A DNA stretch of 64,000 nt from contig NZ_AP027272.1 of assembly GCF_036322805.1 (NCBI RefSeq), forward strand, positions 3,782,001 through 3,846,000, read 5' to 3'. The translations under genes were made by a program, and so were the position numbers. Origin of the DNA: Planctobacterium marinum (lineage in GTDB: Bacteria > Pseudomonadota > Gammaproteobacteria > Enterobacterales > Alteromonadaceae). Positions 33,021 to 41,146 of this stretch are shown here, in pieces. The notes under the pieces were generated by a model that saw nothing but the letters and a program-made list of their open reading frames with translations, searched no databases and had not been told where the DNA came from. Each line of letters starts with the position of its first letter. The first letter of the stretch is position 1.

Positions 33021-33112
33021 GTTTTTTAGAAGAAGGGATTTTAAGAGATATTATCTGAGCAAAGAAGCGAGACAAGCCTTAGTATTAAAGGGACTTCATG
33101 CTGTTAGTAGAG

Positions 33113-33937
33113 CTATTTCCGAGTGTAATACAGGCCCGGATTACACCGAATCATATTAAAATCAGAGGATAAGCCCGCCATAGATTCTGACGCGCCTAAG
33201 AACAAAATGCCGTCTTTATTTAACACAGAGGCAATTTTTTGCAGTATGGCGCTTTTTACTTCCGGTGCAAAATAGATCAACACATTGCGACAGAATACCA
33301 TATCAAAGCGCCCCAGATTGGCGTAGCTGTCTAGTAAATTGAGTTGTTTGAAGGTAACCATACGCGCAATTTCCGGCTTGATACGTTTGTTTCCCTCTGG
33401 CGTATCGTCGAAAAATTGTCGTTTACGCTCCTCAGATAGCCCCCTGGATAAGGACAATGAATCATAGGTAGCAATTTTGCATTTTTGCAGCATTTCCGTG
33501 GACAGGTCGGTACCAATGATTTGCACCCCGGGAAATCGGCTATTCAGCTTTTGATATTCAGCCGCAGCCATCGCTATAGAATAGGGCTCCTGACCTGATG
33601 ATGCTGCAGCACACCAGATTTTTACCGGCTGTCGAGTTTCTGCAAACTTTGGGAACAACTCTTTAACTAACAGCTCAAAAGGATACCTGTCTCGAAACCA
33701 CAGTGTTTCGTTGGTGGTCATGGCATCGATTGCGTCGTCTCTCAAACCGCGGTTTCTGCCATTGATAACATCATTAACCACCTGACTAAGCGATGGCTCG
33801 TCATATTTTCGCATCAAAGGCGCTAAACGACTTCTCACCAAATATTGCTTGTTCGGTCCCAAAACGATACCGCAGCATCGCTCCAGAAACTCACTGAACA
33901 GTGTGTAGTCGTCTTCGCTTAATGTTTTATTTACCAC
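33113..33937 (-). CDS. cheR: CheR, chemoreceptor methyltransferase
   Basis: A 274-residue protein-glutamate methyltransferase using SAM. The N-terminal helical domain is followed by WFRDRYPFELLVKELFP, the SAM motif IWCAAASSGQEPYSIAM, and FDMVFCRNVLIYF. It ends LGASESMAGLSSDFNMIRC. It lies three bases after cheV, the usual polar-flagellum pairing. Confidence 0.94.
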   Translation of the reverse strand: MVNKTLSEDDYTLFSEFLERCCGIVLGPNKQYLVRSRLAPLMRKYDEPSLSQVVNDVINGRNRGLRDDAIDAMTTNETLWFRDRYPFELLVKELFPKFAETRQPVKIWCAAASSGQEPYSIAMAAAEYQKLNSRFPGVQIIGTDLSTEMLQKCKIATYDSLSLSRGLSEERKRQFFDDTPEGNKRIKPEIARMVTFKQLNLLDSYANLGRFDMVFCRNVLIYFAPEVKSAILQKIASVLNKDGILFLGASESMAGLSSDFNMIRCNPGLYYTRK

Positions 33938-33940
33938 AGA

Positions 33941-34879
33941 TTAATTTTCCGCTGACTTATCCAGCCATTTCTTTACCGCAGTAGCTAGTTCATCTGGATG
34001 GAACTTCGCAATAAAGTCATCCGCCCCTACCTTTTTAACCATCGCCTGATTGAATACACCACTCAATGAGGTATGCAGCACCACATGTAATTTAGCCAAT
34101 TCAGGGGTGCTCTTGATTTCTGCTGTTAAGGTGTAGCCGTCCATCTCAGGCATTTCAATGTCACTAACTATAACACCAACCTTGTCGGTTACATCACCGG
34201 TTTCCGACGCAATTTCTTTCAGCCTTTCAAGCGCTTCGCGACCATCTTTGGCGGCTTCAATTTCCAGACCTAATGAAGACAAGGCCTTTTTAACCTGGCT
34301 TCTTGCTACTGATGAATCATCCGCGATGAAAATGATTTTGTCATCCAGACTGGCATCGTGCTTGGCTAACTCTTCAGCCATGTCTTCGCGTACAACTTCA
34401 CGGGCTGGCGCGATTTCATTGAGGATTTTTTCAACATCCAGAATTTCTATTAATTCGCCATCAACTTCTGTCACAGCAGTAAGATAACTGGCCTTACCCG
34501 CCCCCTCAGGTGGTGGCAAGATTGCTTCCCAATTGATATTAATAATGCGCTCCACCGAACCCACTAAAAAACCTTGTACAGAGCGGTTGTATTCCGCGAT
34601 GACAATAAAGGCATTTTTGATATCTTCAATCTTACGTCCACCTGTGGCCATACTCATATCGATAACCGAGATAGTTTGGCCGCGAATATGGGCAACACCA
34701 CGAACCAGCTTATTCAACTTAGGCATTGAAGTTAAGGGCGGGCACTGTAAAACCTCACGCACTTTAAATACGTTAATTCCGTAGCGTTGGCGATTATTGA
34801 GTTTGAACAGTAATAGCTCAAGGCGGTTTTGCCCCACCAGCTGAGTTCGTTGGTTAACAGAATCTAAAATTCCCGCCAT
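33941..34879 (-). CDS. cheV: CheV, CheW-receiver coupling protein
   Basis: A 312-residue chemotaxis coupling protein. The CheW domain covers about 1-160 (RYGINVFKVREVLQCPPLT, GVAHIRGQTISVIDM). The C-terminal receiver (about 180-305) has the acidic pair in IFIADDSS and phospho-acceptor Asp240 in VSDIEMPEMDG. It is first in cheV-cheR and divergent from flgA. I see no convincing promoter in front of it. Confidence 0.94.
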   Translation of the reverse strand: MAGILDSVNQRTQLVGQNRLELLLFKLNNRQRYGINVFKVREVLQCPPLTSMPKLNKLVRGVAHIRGQTISVIDMSMATGGRKIEDIKNAFIVIAEYNRSVQGFLVGSVERIININWEAILPPPEGAGKASYLTAVTEVDGELIEILDVEKILNEIAPAREVVREDMAEELAKHDASLDDKIIFIADDSSVARSQVKKALSSLGLEIEAAKDGREALERLKEIASETGDVTDKVGVIVSDIEMPEMDGYTLTAEIKSTPELAKLHVVLHTSLSGVFNQAMVKKVGADDFIAKFHPDELATAVKKWLDKSAEN

Positions 34880-35035
34880 AAAACACCTCTAATTCATCCA
34901 AACAGGCACGATACTTGAATAGTACTCTTATGTGGATGCGTGATTATTATTCGCCCACACAGCGTTATTTTTTTGACGCTGTTAAGTTTTTACCAAAATT
35001 GCCTTTAAGCATAGCCAAATTGGAAGAAAGTGAAC

Positions 35036-35746
35036 ATGAAAAATTTCGCCAACCTCAAGAAAACCTTAAAACTTTCCTTAATTGGTTGGTTTATAACAAC
35101 CAATATAGCGGCTGCGCAAGAAAAAGATTTAATGCGTAATCTTGTGGAAGAGACCGCAGAGATATTTGTTTACCAAAATGCCGAAGTAGACAATATCAAC
35201 GATGTGCAAATTTCCGTCCGGAATATTGATGAGCGAATCAACATTCCCGCCTGTCCTGTGGATTTGCAAGCCAGCAGTAGTACACAATCTTTGCGTCAAT
35301 CCAACGTAACGGTAAGAGTGAGTTGCCCGAGCAATGGCTGGTTCCATTATCTGAGTGTCAGTGTAACGGAAATGCAAGAAGTGGTTGTGCTGGCAGACAC
35401 GGTATCACCCGGCACCTTGTTAACTGAAAACAATGTCACGATAGAAAAGGTAGACAAAAGACGTATAAGAGGTGGCACGTTTGCCGATATAAAAGAGGTA
35501 ATTGGCGCGCGGCTAAAGCGGCGTTCTCGTGATGGCACCACCGTCTCTCCGAATATGTTATGCTTTGTTTGTAAAGGCGACGCCATTGTAATTACGGCTA
35601 AGCTAAGTGGATTAGAAATAAAAACCAGTGGTGTAGCGCTGCAAGACGGCAATATTGGTGATACGATTTCCGTACAAAACAGACGCTCCAAAAAACAGCT
35701 GGAAGCACAAGTCGCAAATGTGAATGAGGTGCGGGTCCAGATTTAG
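35036..35746 (+). CDS. flgA: FlgA, P-ring chaperone
   Basis: A 236-residue periplasmic chaperone for FlgI. A signal peptide (LKLSLIGWFITTNIAAA) is followed by the C-terminal SAF-like domain with VVLADTVSPGTLLTENNVTI and IGDTISVQNRRSKKQLEAQV. ATG 35036 is preferred over GTG 35030. It is divergent from cheV. A 7-bp inverted repeat (ACAGCGT/ACGCTGT, 34959-34982) and a weak sigma-54-like GGCAC-N5-TTGA (34906-34920) lie in the spacer. Confidence 0.92.
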   Translation: MKNFANLKKTLKLSLIGWFITTNIAAAQEKDLMRNLVEETAEIFVYQNAEVDNINDVQISVRNIDERINIPACPVDLQASSSTQSLRQSNVTVRVSCPSNGWFHYLSVSVTEMQEVVVLADTVSPGTLLTENNVTIEKVDKRRIRGGTFADIKEVIGARLKRRSRDGTTVSPNMLCFVCKGDAIVITAKLSGLEIKTSGVALQDGNIGDTISVQNRRSKKQLEAQVANVNEVRVQI

Positions 35747-35927
35747 TAGAAAAGCTCAGCGACTTAGAGGGTTGTCGATGCGCAATTTGAAAACTGCCAA
35801 TGTCTCTGTACGCTAAACGAATATTGGCAAATCATTGATTTTATAAAGACTTTTTTATGGTCTTAATTTAAACTGCATGTATACAGTTAGCTAGTATAAA
35901 AAACCTGCGAATTAATTGTTTTTTTAT

Positions 35928-35954
35928 TAAAGATAACCAGGCCTCGGCCGATAA
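35928..35954 (+). promoter_or_regulatory. Sigma-28 promoter of flgMN
   Basis: TAAAGATA (35928-35935), 11 bases, GCCGATAA (35947-35954). The minus-10 matches the FliA consensus exactly, 36 bases before the flgM ATG. It provides the usual late feedback on the anti-sigma factor. Confidence 0.93.
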
Positions 35955-35989
35955 GCTAACTGAGGGTTTAAAAGTATTGGAATTTAATC

Positions 35990-36325
35990 ATGGCTATTAA
36001 CAATGTAAACGGCACAGGTCAGAAGCCGCAGTTGGAGAGTCAACGACTCAATCAACAGCAGGCTCAACAAGGCCAAAGTGCAAATACAGCACAGCAAGCT
36101 CAAACCGCTGCTGCTGCCCCTCGCCAGGATTCCGTTTCGCTGACCCAGTCAGCACAACAACTGGCGAATGTGCAGAAAAAAGCAAGTGACGCTCCGGTGA
36201 ATCAAGATAAAGTTGATAAACTGAAAGCGGCGATTCAGAACGGCTCTTATAAGATTGATGCTGAGCAACTGGCATCCAAAATCTCAAAAGCGGAAACTGA
36301 ACTGTTTGGCTTATCCAAAGGTTAA
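35990..36325 (+). CDS. flgM: FlgM, anti-sigma-28 factor
   Basis: A 111-residue FlgM. The first 50 residues are Gln/Ala-rich and disordered. The C-terminal half has QDSVSLTQSAQQLANVQKKA and VDKLKAAIQNGSYKIDAEQL, the sigma-28-binding helices. It is exported through the hook to release FliA. It precedes flgN by three bases and has its own sigma-28 promoter. Confidence 0.93.
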   Translation: MAINNVNGTGQKPQLESQRLNQQQAQQGQSANTAQQAQTAAAAPRQDSVSLTQSAQQLANVQKKASDAPVNQDKVDKLKAAIQNGSYKIDAEQLASKISKAETELFGLSKG

Positions 36326-36328
36326 TTG

Positions 36329-36748
36329 ATGTCAGATTTGACTGCAGCTTTAGAACAACAACTGACGCTACTTAAGGCGTTGGAAGCTAATCTCCAAAGA
36401 GAACTGGAGTTAGTAGTTGCTCGCGATGCTGAAAGTCTTCTGACATTGGTTGACGAAAAATCTGGTTTACTAGAGCAGTTAGCAGAAAATGATGCGTCTC
36501 TGCAAAAGTTGAGAGCGCCTGAGAGCGAGCTTTCAGAAGAACAACTGACGTTGGCTCATCAAGGTAAGGAGCTGTTGCAGAAGTGTCAGCACCAGACTGA
36601 AGTTAACGCTGCGGCAGTAGAAAAGAACCAAATAAGACTACAGCGCCTTCGCAACGTAATGCTGGCGGTGCGAAACAAAGAATCTCTCACATACACCAAC
36701 AAGGGTAAAACACAGGGCGGTATGTTAGGCTCTGGTGTCAAAGCCTGA
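36329..36748 (+). CDS. flgN: FlgN, export chaperone for FlgK/FlgL
   Basis: A 139-residue helical protein. ATG 36329 follows a TTG that would add one residue. The FlgN pattern is seen in LLKALEANLQRELELVVARD and the coiled-coil to about 115 (NAAAVEKNQIRLQRLRNVML). It is co-transcribed with flgM. Confidence 0.88.
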   Translation: MSDLTAALEQQLTLLKALEANLQRELELVVARDAESLLTLVDEKSGLLEQLAENDASLQKLRAPESELSEEQLTLAHQGKELLQKCQHQTEVNAAAVEKNQIRLQRLRNVMLAVRNKESLTYTNKGKTQGGMLGSGVKA

Positions 36749-37126
36749 TTTTTAATTAAACCTTTATCAATCGTTACCCAACTATCTCCCTTGAAGAAGA
36801 ACCCAGGTAGATACTCATTCTCAAGGTTCCTCACAATTATTTGAGATTTTACCAGTCACCTGCCACCTAAAATTATATTTATTTTAATCAATTCGTGGGC
36901 TTATCGCGTTAAAGTGTTTTACCAATAAGTTAAGAAACACGGAATAAGTGTGTTAATGACGTCTAATATTGTCGTGTATAGCCCCCCATTTGTCCTCATG
37001 AAGCGCCATTTAAAAACATTAAGCAATGTTATCGGTGATTTTTATGGATAAAAAATCTAACTGTGCCTGGCATGGACGCGCATTGTGACGACGGAAGCTT
37101 GTTGTGTTTCAATGGATTAAGCCTAA

Positions 37127-37288
37127 TGCGGGGAGCTTTTATCTTTCGCATACGGTTTCTTTTGGCAAAAAGACAAATTCATCGGGAATGAATTTGGATG
37201 GCTTGAGTTGCCCTCAGGGAAATACAAGGATGCATTTCAAAAATGGTATGTGGACCAAAGAGATTTGGCACAGAAAAGCCGTGGATAG
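37127..37288 (+). pseudogene. Possible C-terminal gene remnant
   Basis: The frame 37127-37288 has no start codon but reads ELLSFAYGFFWQKDKF, then IGNEFGWLELPSGKYKDAFQ, then KWYVDQRDLAQKSRG and stop. Its composition is that of a folded protein, better than the overlapping 73-residue frame at 37104-37325. A stop codon (37124-37126) cuts it off from anything upstream. I do not recognise the family. It may be the tail of a decayed gene. Confidence 0.35.
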
Positions 37289-37369
37289 TGCCTGCCACGC
37301 TAAACTGATGTCAAAAAAGATATGAGGGTTCTTAAGTATTCATCTCGATTTAGTTGCTGCTCAAACGAC

Positions 37370-37389
37370 AAAACCTCTCGTGGGAGAGG
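37370..37389 (-). terminator. Weak terminator after flgP
   Basis: Minus-strand hairpin CCTCTC-CCAC-GAGAGG followed by TTTTG, 36 bases beyond the flgP stop. Confidence 0.55.
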
Positions 37390-37424
37390 CTTTCATCTTG
37401 AGCGGATAGGGAAAACTCTATATA

Positions 37425-37922
37425 TCAGTAATAGGTTATTTCTTTTATTTTTCTTGGGCGTGCAGTAGAGAGGTAAATATCATACACCTTTTGAAAATCA
37501 AGACTCAATTCGGTTGCATAAACATCCTCACCTACCGGATAGGTTTTTACTACTTGAGCTCCCCTGATCACACCTTCCACGGAGGCCTTCAAATCATTAT
37601 CCTTTAACACTAAGTTAGCCAATGACTGTTGGGTATCAATTCGTTGTCCATAAACCTGCTCAGCCAATTCTTTGTAGGCATCTAATTTTGATGCCTTTAT
37701 CGCCATCAACATTTTAGCAGAGTCAGTATTACCCATTTGTGCGCTAATTGGGGCATAACCTACCGCAGTCAACACAGGATGTTGCTCCGGCTGAACATAC
37801 TCCCACTCGACCTGTTTATCACTGTAGTACATTGCTTCTAGTGATTTACACCCAGAAAGCCCAAGTGTCACGAATCCAACGACAAGCAATTTGTCTACCT
37901 TGGAATTGAAATTTGTCTTCAT
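37425..37922 (-). CDS. flgP: FlgP, outer-membrane flagellar lipoprotein
   Basis: A 165-residue LPP20-family lipoprotein. The signal peptide ends in the lipobox GLSGC (Cys25). The LPP20 core reads AKMLMAIKASKLDAYKELAE and ends in SLDFQKVYDIY. In vibrios FlgP builds the H ring around the L ring of the sheathed polar flagellum. It is divergent from flgT with its own sigma-54-like promoter. Confidence 0.85.
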   Translation of the reverse strand: MKTNFNSKVDKLLVVGFVTLGLSGCKSLEAMYYSDKQVEWEYVQPEQHPVLTAVGYAPISAQMGNTDSAKMLMAIKASKLDAYKELAEQVYGQRIDTQQSLANLVLKDNDLKASVEGVIRGAQVVKTYPVGEDVYATELSLDFQKVYDIYLSTARPRKIKEITYY

Positions 37923-38037
37923 AACCCACCATCAGTTTGCCTGAAATTTGCTTACTATCCGCTTAACAAAACACTACTTTGATCAGCGCTGTATTATTGA
38001 CGCAATTTGCACATCAACAATGTTTAGTTGAACCTAA

Positions 38038-38052
38038 GCAAGTTGTTTGCCA
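38038..38052 (-). promoter_or_regulatory. Sigma-54-like promoter of flgP
   Basis: Minus strand TGGCAA (38047-38052), five bases, TTGC (38038-38041) followed by TTA. One mismatch to TGGCAC. It lies about 115 bases before flgP. Confidence 0.65.
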
Positions 38053-38085
38053 TTTATTCTAATGTTCACTATCGATTAATTAAGA

Positions 38086-38100
38086 TGGTACGTAATGTGC
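38086..38100 (+). promoter_or_regulatory. Sigma-54-like promoter of flgT
   Basis: Plus strand TGGTAC (38086-38091), five bases, GTGC (38097-38100) followed by TTA. The GG/GC spacing is exact. It is back to back with the flgP promoter, with 33 bases between the minus-24 elements, so both genes may be driven by one enhancer-bound activator. Confidence 0.6.
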
Positions 38101-38213
38101 TTATACCAAAGTATATGAAAATTCTGACGCCTTATTGACGGTAACTCCCCAATATCTGCTGATGCAAATAGCCTGATGTGGCGTCGTGTTAAAGGATTGG
38201 TATCGAGGTTTTT

Positions 38214-39371
38214 ATGTTCAGACTGATTTTTACATTGTTGACACTACTCAGTGTAGCGAGTCTGCATACACATGCAGCCTGGTTTGAGGCCAGTGGTCAA
38301 GCGGTAATACACAACAACAATAAAGAGTTGGCTAGGCAACAAGCAACTCATGAAGCTATTCGACAAGCCCTATTGTTTGCTGGGGCTTCGGTTCGCAGTG
38401 TTCAGGAGATGACTGATGGACTATTGCAAGACGAACATCTTGAAATAAGGGCTTCAGGCGAAGTAGCAAGTGTCGAATTGATATCTGAGCATTACTACGA
38501 TGATTTTGTAGAAGTCGCTATCAGAGCGGATATCTTTCCCCAAAGAGATCAGTGTAGCGCTTCTGACTATAAGAAAAATATTGTCACCAGTAAGATCCAT
38601 GTCAGCGCCTACCGCCAAGCAGCCATAGGTGGCCTTAATTCCATTGATGGCCCATTGGCTAACGCCATAAAGGAAAGCTTTGAAGTCTACTCCCAGAGGG
38701 CCATGATCAGTAAAATAGAGCCCTACACTTTCTTTCCTCAGCCTCAAGATCTCAAAACGCAATCAATGTTACTGGCTGAACAAACTAGTGCGCAATACGT
38801 ATTGATAGGCGACATCGTGGAATTGAGCTTAGATGAAGAACCCAAGACCTATCTGGATGTAGCAAAGTTTTGGGATGAGAAGCACCCTGGTAGAAATCTA
38901 TCGATTCGTTTTATGTTATTGGACGGCACCAAAGGAGATATTCTTTTTGACAAGACCTATCATCGCTCGGCGATTTGGCAATTTGATAAACACCAGAGAG
39001 TACATGCTACAAGTAAAGAGTTTTGGGGATCGCAATTCGGCAAAGCTACCCAAGAAATGTTACGAGAATTAACCTCTGAAATTGATGAACTCATCGCCTG
39101 CATGCCAACCTATGGCAGAATAATTGGCATTCACAATAACAGCCTGTCTGTGAACATTGGTAGTAAACAAGGTGTAAAAAAGGGTGACGAATTAGCGGTT
39201 TTTCAAATGCGTCATTTTTTCTCACCTAATGGCTTATCCCAAACGCAATACAGTATTCATCCGTCAAGGGTAGTGGTGACCGAAGCCTTCTTTAACTCAG
39301 CACAACTAAGAGTGGTAGATGGCACGCCACTGGCGAATATTCAACCAAACGATTTTGTGGTGCGCCGCTAA
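38214..39371 (+). CDS. flgT: FlgT, H-ring protein
   Basis: A 385-residue periplasmic protein. The signal peptide (MFRLIFTLLTLLSVASLHTH) is followed by AAWFEASGQAVIHNNNKELA and ATHEAIRQALLFAGASV, the N-terminal FlgT domain. The C-terminal part has LSVNIGSKQGVKKGDELAVF. FlgT scaffolds the H and T rings of vibrio-type polar motors. Its presence suggests a sodium-type or H-ring-bearing motor; this is inference. Confidence 0.87.
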   Translation: MFRLIFTLLTLLSVASLHTHAAWFEASGQAVIHNNNKELARQQATHEAIRQALLFAGASVRSVQEMTDGLLQDEHLEIRASGEVASVELISEHYYDDFVEVAIRADIFPQRDQCSASDYKKNIVTSKIHVSAYRQAAIGGLNSIDGPLANAIKESFEVYSQRAMISKIEPYTFFPQPQDLKTQSMLLAEQTSAQYVLIGDIVELSLDEEPKTYLDVAKFWDEKHPGRNLSIRFMLLDGTKGDILFDKTYHRSAIWQFDKHQRVHATSKEFWGSQFGKATQEMLRELTSEIDELIACMPTYGRIIGIHNNSLSVNIGSKQGVKKGDELAVFQMRHFFSPNGLSQTQYSIHPSRVVVTEAFFNSAQLRVVDGTPLANIQPNDFVVRR

Positions 39372-39442
39372 CGCTTTAATTGTAAGTGTGATTGCGCAAT
39401 AATCTAAACAGTGAATGATAACTCGTTTATAGCTTAATCAGC

Positions 39443-39518
39443 GTCCCCATAGTTTAACCGGATAAAACAAGAACCTCCTAAGTTTTAGATCTGCGTTCGA
39501 GTCGCGGTGGGGACGCCA
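39443..39518 (+). tRNA. tRNA-Arg (anticodon CCU)
   Basis: A full cloverleaf of 76 nt including encoded CCA. Acceptor GTCCCCA/TGGGGAC, D arm GTTT...AAAC, anticodon stem AGAAC/GTTTT with loop CTCCTAA (anticodon CCT, decoding AGG), and T arm CTGCG-TTCGAGT-CGCGG. The discriminator is G. It stands alone in the plus strand between flgT and a minus-strand HTH gene. Confidence 0.9.
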
Positions 39519-39538
39519 CTAATTTCTATCGTAAAAAT

Positions 39539-39811
39539 TTAAATACTTAATTCTTTTCTCATTAATTTGGCAAATTGTTTTTGGGTTTCCATATCTGCTC
39601 GGGAACGACATAAATTCCACCAATTTTTAATAGTATCTAACTCTAATGCCAACATTGATTTTAAATGGCAGTTTTCTACGGCTACCACTTTTTCTCGGCT
39701 AATGCCCAATTTATCAGCGATCTGTTTTTGAGTAAAACTGCTTTGTAATCGAAGACTTCTCAAGATATCTGATCGCTCTACATGCAATATGTCGGTACTT
39801 TTATTGGCCAT
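39539..39811 (-). CDS. Small HTH (XRE-like) protein
   Basis: A 90-residue protein with a Cro/CI-type helix-turn-helix at about residues 25-50 (SFTQKQIADKLGISREKVVA). A C-terminal helix-rich tail follows (WWNLCRSRADMETQKQFAKL). It ends 20 bases from the tRNA-Arg on the opposite strand. The target is unknown. It could be a stand-alone regulator or a leftover of an element inserted at the tRNA, but no integrase is seen. Confidence 0.7.
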   Translation of the reverse strand: MANKSTDILHVERSDILRSLRLQSSFTQKQIADKLGISREKVVAVENCHLKSMLALELDTIKNWWNLCRSRADMETQKQFAKLMRKELSI

Positions 39812-40082
39812 ATTTACTACTTCCTCAATGCTGCCTTAAATTTGTCTTTCTGGATTTCGCGCTCAATGAATATCTTACGCTTACTGTATAGTTTAATTCA
39901 TGTAAAGTATCGAATATTTACCTATTAAACAATCCCGAATGGTAATTTATTTAACCAGCATTTATTTCTGTATAGTCTCTAATAGCAATTAGCATTTAAA
40001 ACTATGATGATCTTTACAAATATCTTGAAGGTACAAGGTTTGTGCATATATTTATCACTATAGATGTTTTTCAGGTTGTATC

Positions 40083-40664
40083 ATGATTGGAAATGAGGAT
40101 TTTGACGCTTTTATGGCGGAAGTAGCTGATGTAAAAACGTTAAAAAATGATGACAAAGTCTTTTTGAAAAAAACAAACGGCAATGAACTCGCAAAGCAAC
40201 TACGCAGAGAGGCAATCAAAAACGAACAGCGCAATAGCAAAAACTTTCTCACTCTCGCAGACATAGATCCCATCGCAGTTGAGGACCCTATCCAATTTAA
40301 GCAAGAGGGTGTTCAGGATCTAGTCTATAAGAATCTTCGGCTTGGCAAATACGCCATAGAAAGCACCTTAAATATGCAACACTTACCATTAGAAGTTGCC
40401 CATAAAGAAGTGTTTGATTTCATAACCCACGCCCATATTCGGGGATTGCGATGCGTTTTAATGCGCCATGGACTAAATCAAGACAAAAAGCCCTTCTCTG
40501 GTTATCTGAAGAGCTACCTCAATGTATGGTTACAGCAGATGCCAGAAGTTTTGGCTTTTCACAGCAGCCAGATGCAACACGGTGGCGTTAAAAGCACCTA
40601 TGTATTATTGAAGAAGAATAAACAACAAAAAGCAGAAAATAGAGAAATGCACAAACTAAAGTAG
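40083..40664 (+). CDS. smrA: SmrA-type Smr-domain protein
   Basis: A 193-residue Smr-domain protein. The N-terminal half is charged. The Smr core is at about residues 95-180: STLNMQHLPLEVAHKEVFDF, then CVLMRHGLNQDKKPFSGYLK (with the HG of the GHG-type motif) and the end HGGVKSTYVLLKK. Related SmrA/YdaL proteins are DNA-nicking endonucleases. I see no operon partner. Confidence 0.8.
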   Translation: MIGNEDFDAFMAEVADVKTLKNDDKVFLKKTNGNELAKQLRREAIKNEQRNSKNFLTLADIDPIAVEDPIQFKQEGVQDLVYKNLRLGKYAIESTLNMQHLPLEVAHKEVFDFITHAHIRGLRCVLMRHGLNQDKKPFSGYLKSYLNVWLQQMPEVLAFHSSQMQHGGVKSTYVLLKKNKQQKAENREMHKLK

Positions 40665-40735
40665 CGCCAATTAGCGCTATCAGCGACGATCGATTGACAG
40701 TAAGACTTTGTCGGGACCTTAGTTTAGCCCGGGTC

Positions 40736-40891
40736 TCAATTTACTTTTGACTGTACCGCTTGTTTTTTCTCAAAAGTGTCTAAAGCATACTCATCCGAAG
40801 ACACAGTGGTACTAATGACAGCGCTTACAATGAGAACCACAACTGTGATGAAGACACCTGCCAGGCCGAAGCCTTTACTGGAACGATTCAT
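40736..40891 (-). CDS. Small single-TM protein (51 aa)
   Basis: ATG 40891 opens a 51-codon frame starting MNRSSKGFGLAGVFITVVVL. It has one clear membrane helix (about 10-29) and a polar C-terminus (DEYALDTFEKKQAVQSKVN). GAGTGGGTT precedes the start. Composition and a basic N-terminus before the helix suggest a real inner-membrane small protein with its tail outside. Function unknown. It lies between smrA (convergent) and purL. Confidence 0.55.
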   Translation of the reverse strand: MNRSSKGFGLAGVFITVVVLIVSAVISTTVSSDEYALDTFEKKQAVQSKVN

Positions 40892-41121
40892 AACCCACTC
40901 TTTTTATTTTTATTCTTGAGATTAAATGATGATGGTGGCGCTAAGGCTCCTTTAGCTAGACTGCACAAATACCCTGCTGTGCTTTGTCGACACCACAAGG
41001 TGCCTACAATTTAATCAATAATATACAATATGAAATCAGCAAACAAGCCATCATATTAACCAAATCGTCGATTTTAAGTCGAAAATTCAAGAAATTATGC
41101 TATTTTCGGCCGATATCAGCC

Positions 41122-41141
41122 AAAGAGGGCATAACGCCCTC
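41122..41141 (-). terminator. Intrinsic terminator of purL
   Basis: Minus-strand hairpin GAGGGC-GTTAT-GCCCTC followed by TTTGG, a few bases beyond the purL stop. Confidence 0.6.
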
Positions 41142-41146
41142 CAATC

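Larger units (their letters stand above)
36749..37424. other. Spacer between flgN and flgP with a gene remnant
   Basis: 676 bases without a clear gene. In polar-flagellum clusters flgO often lies beside flgP, but no flgO-like frame is present. A plus-strand frame at 37127-37288 reads like the end of a real protein. A minus-strand hairpin (CCTCTC/GAGAGG, 37374-37389) followed by TTTTG is a weak terminator for flgP. Confidence 0.6.

Noticed and set aside
34906-34920. Sigma-54 promoter for flgA
   Set aside because: GGCAC-N5-TTGA lacks the invariant GC at minus-12, so I do not list it as a promoter.
37104-37325. 73-codon plus-strand frame
   Set aside because: A different frame over the same bases (37127-37288) is more protein-like; this one has no recognisable features.
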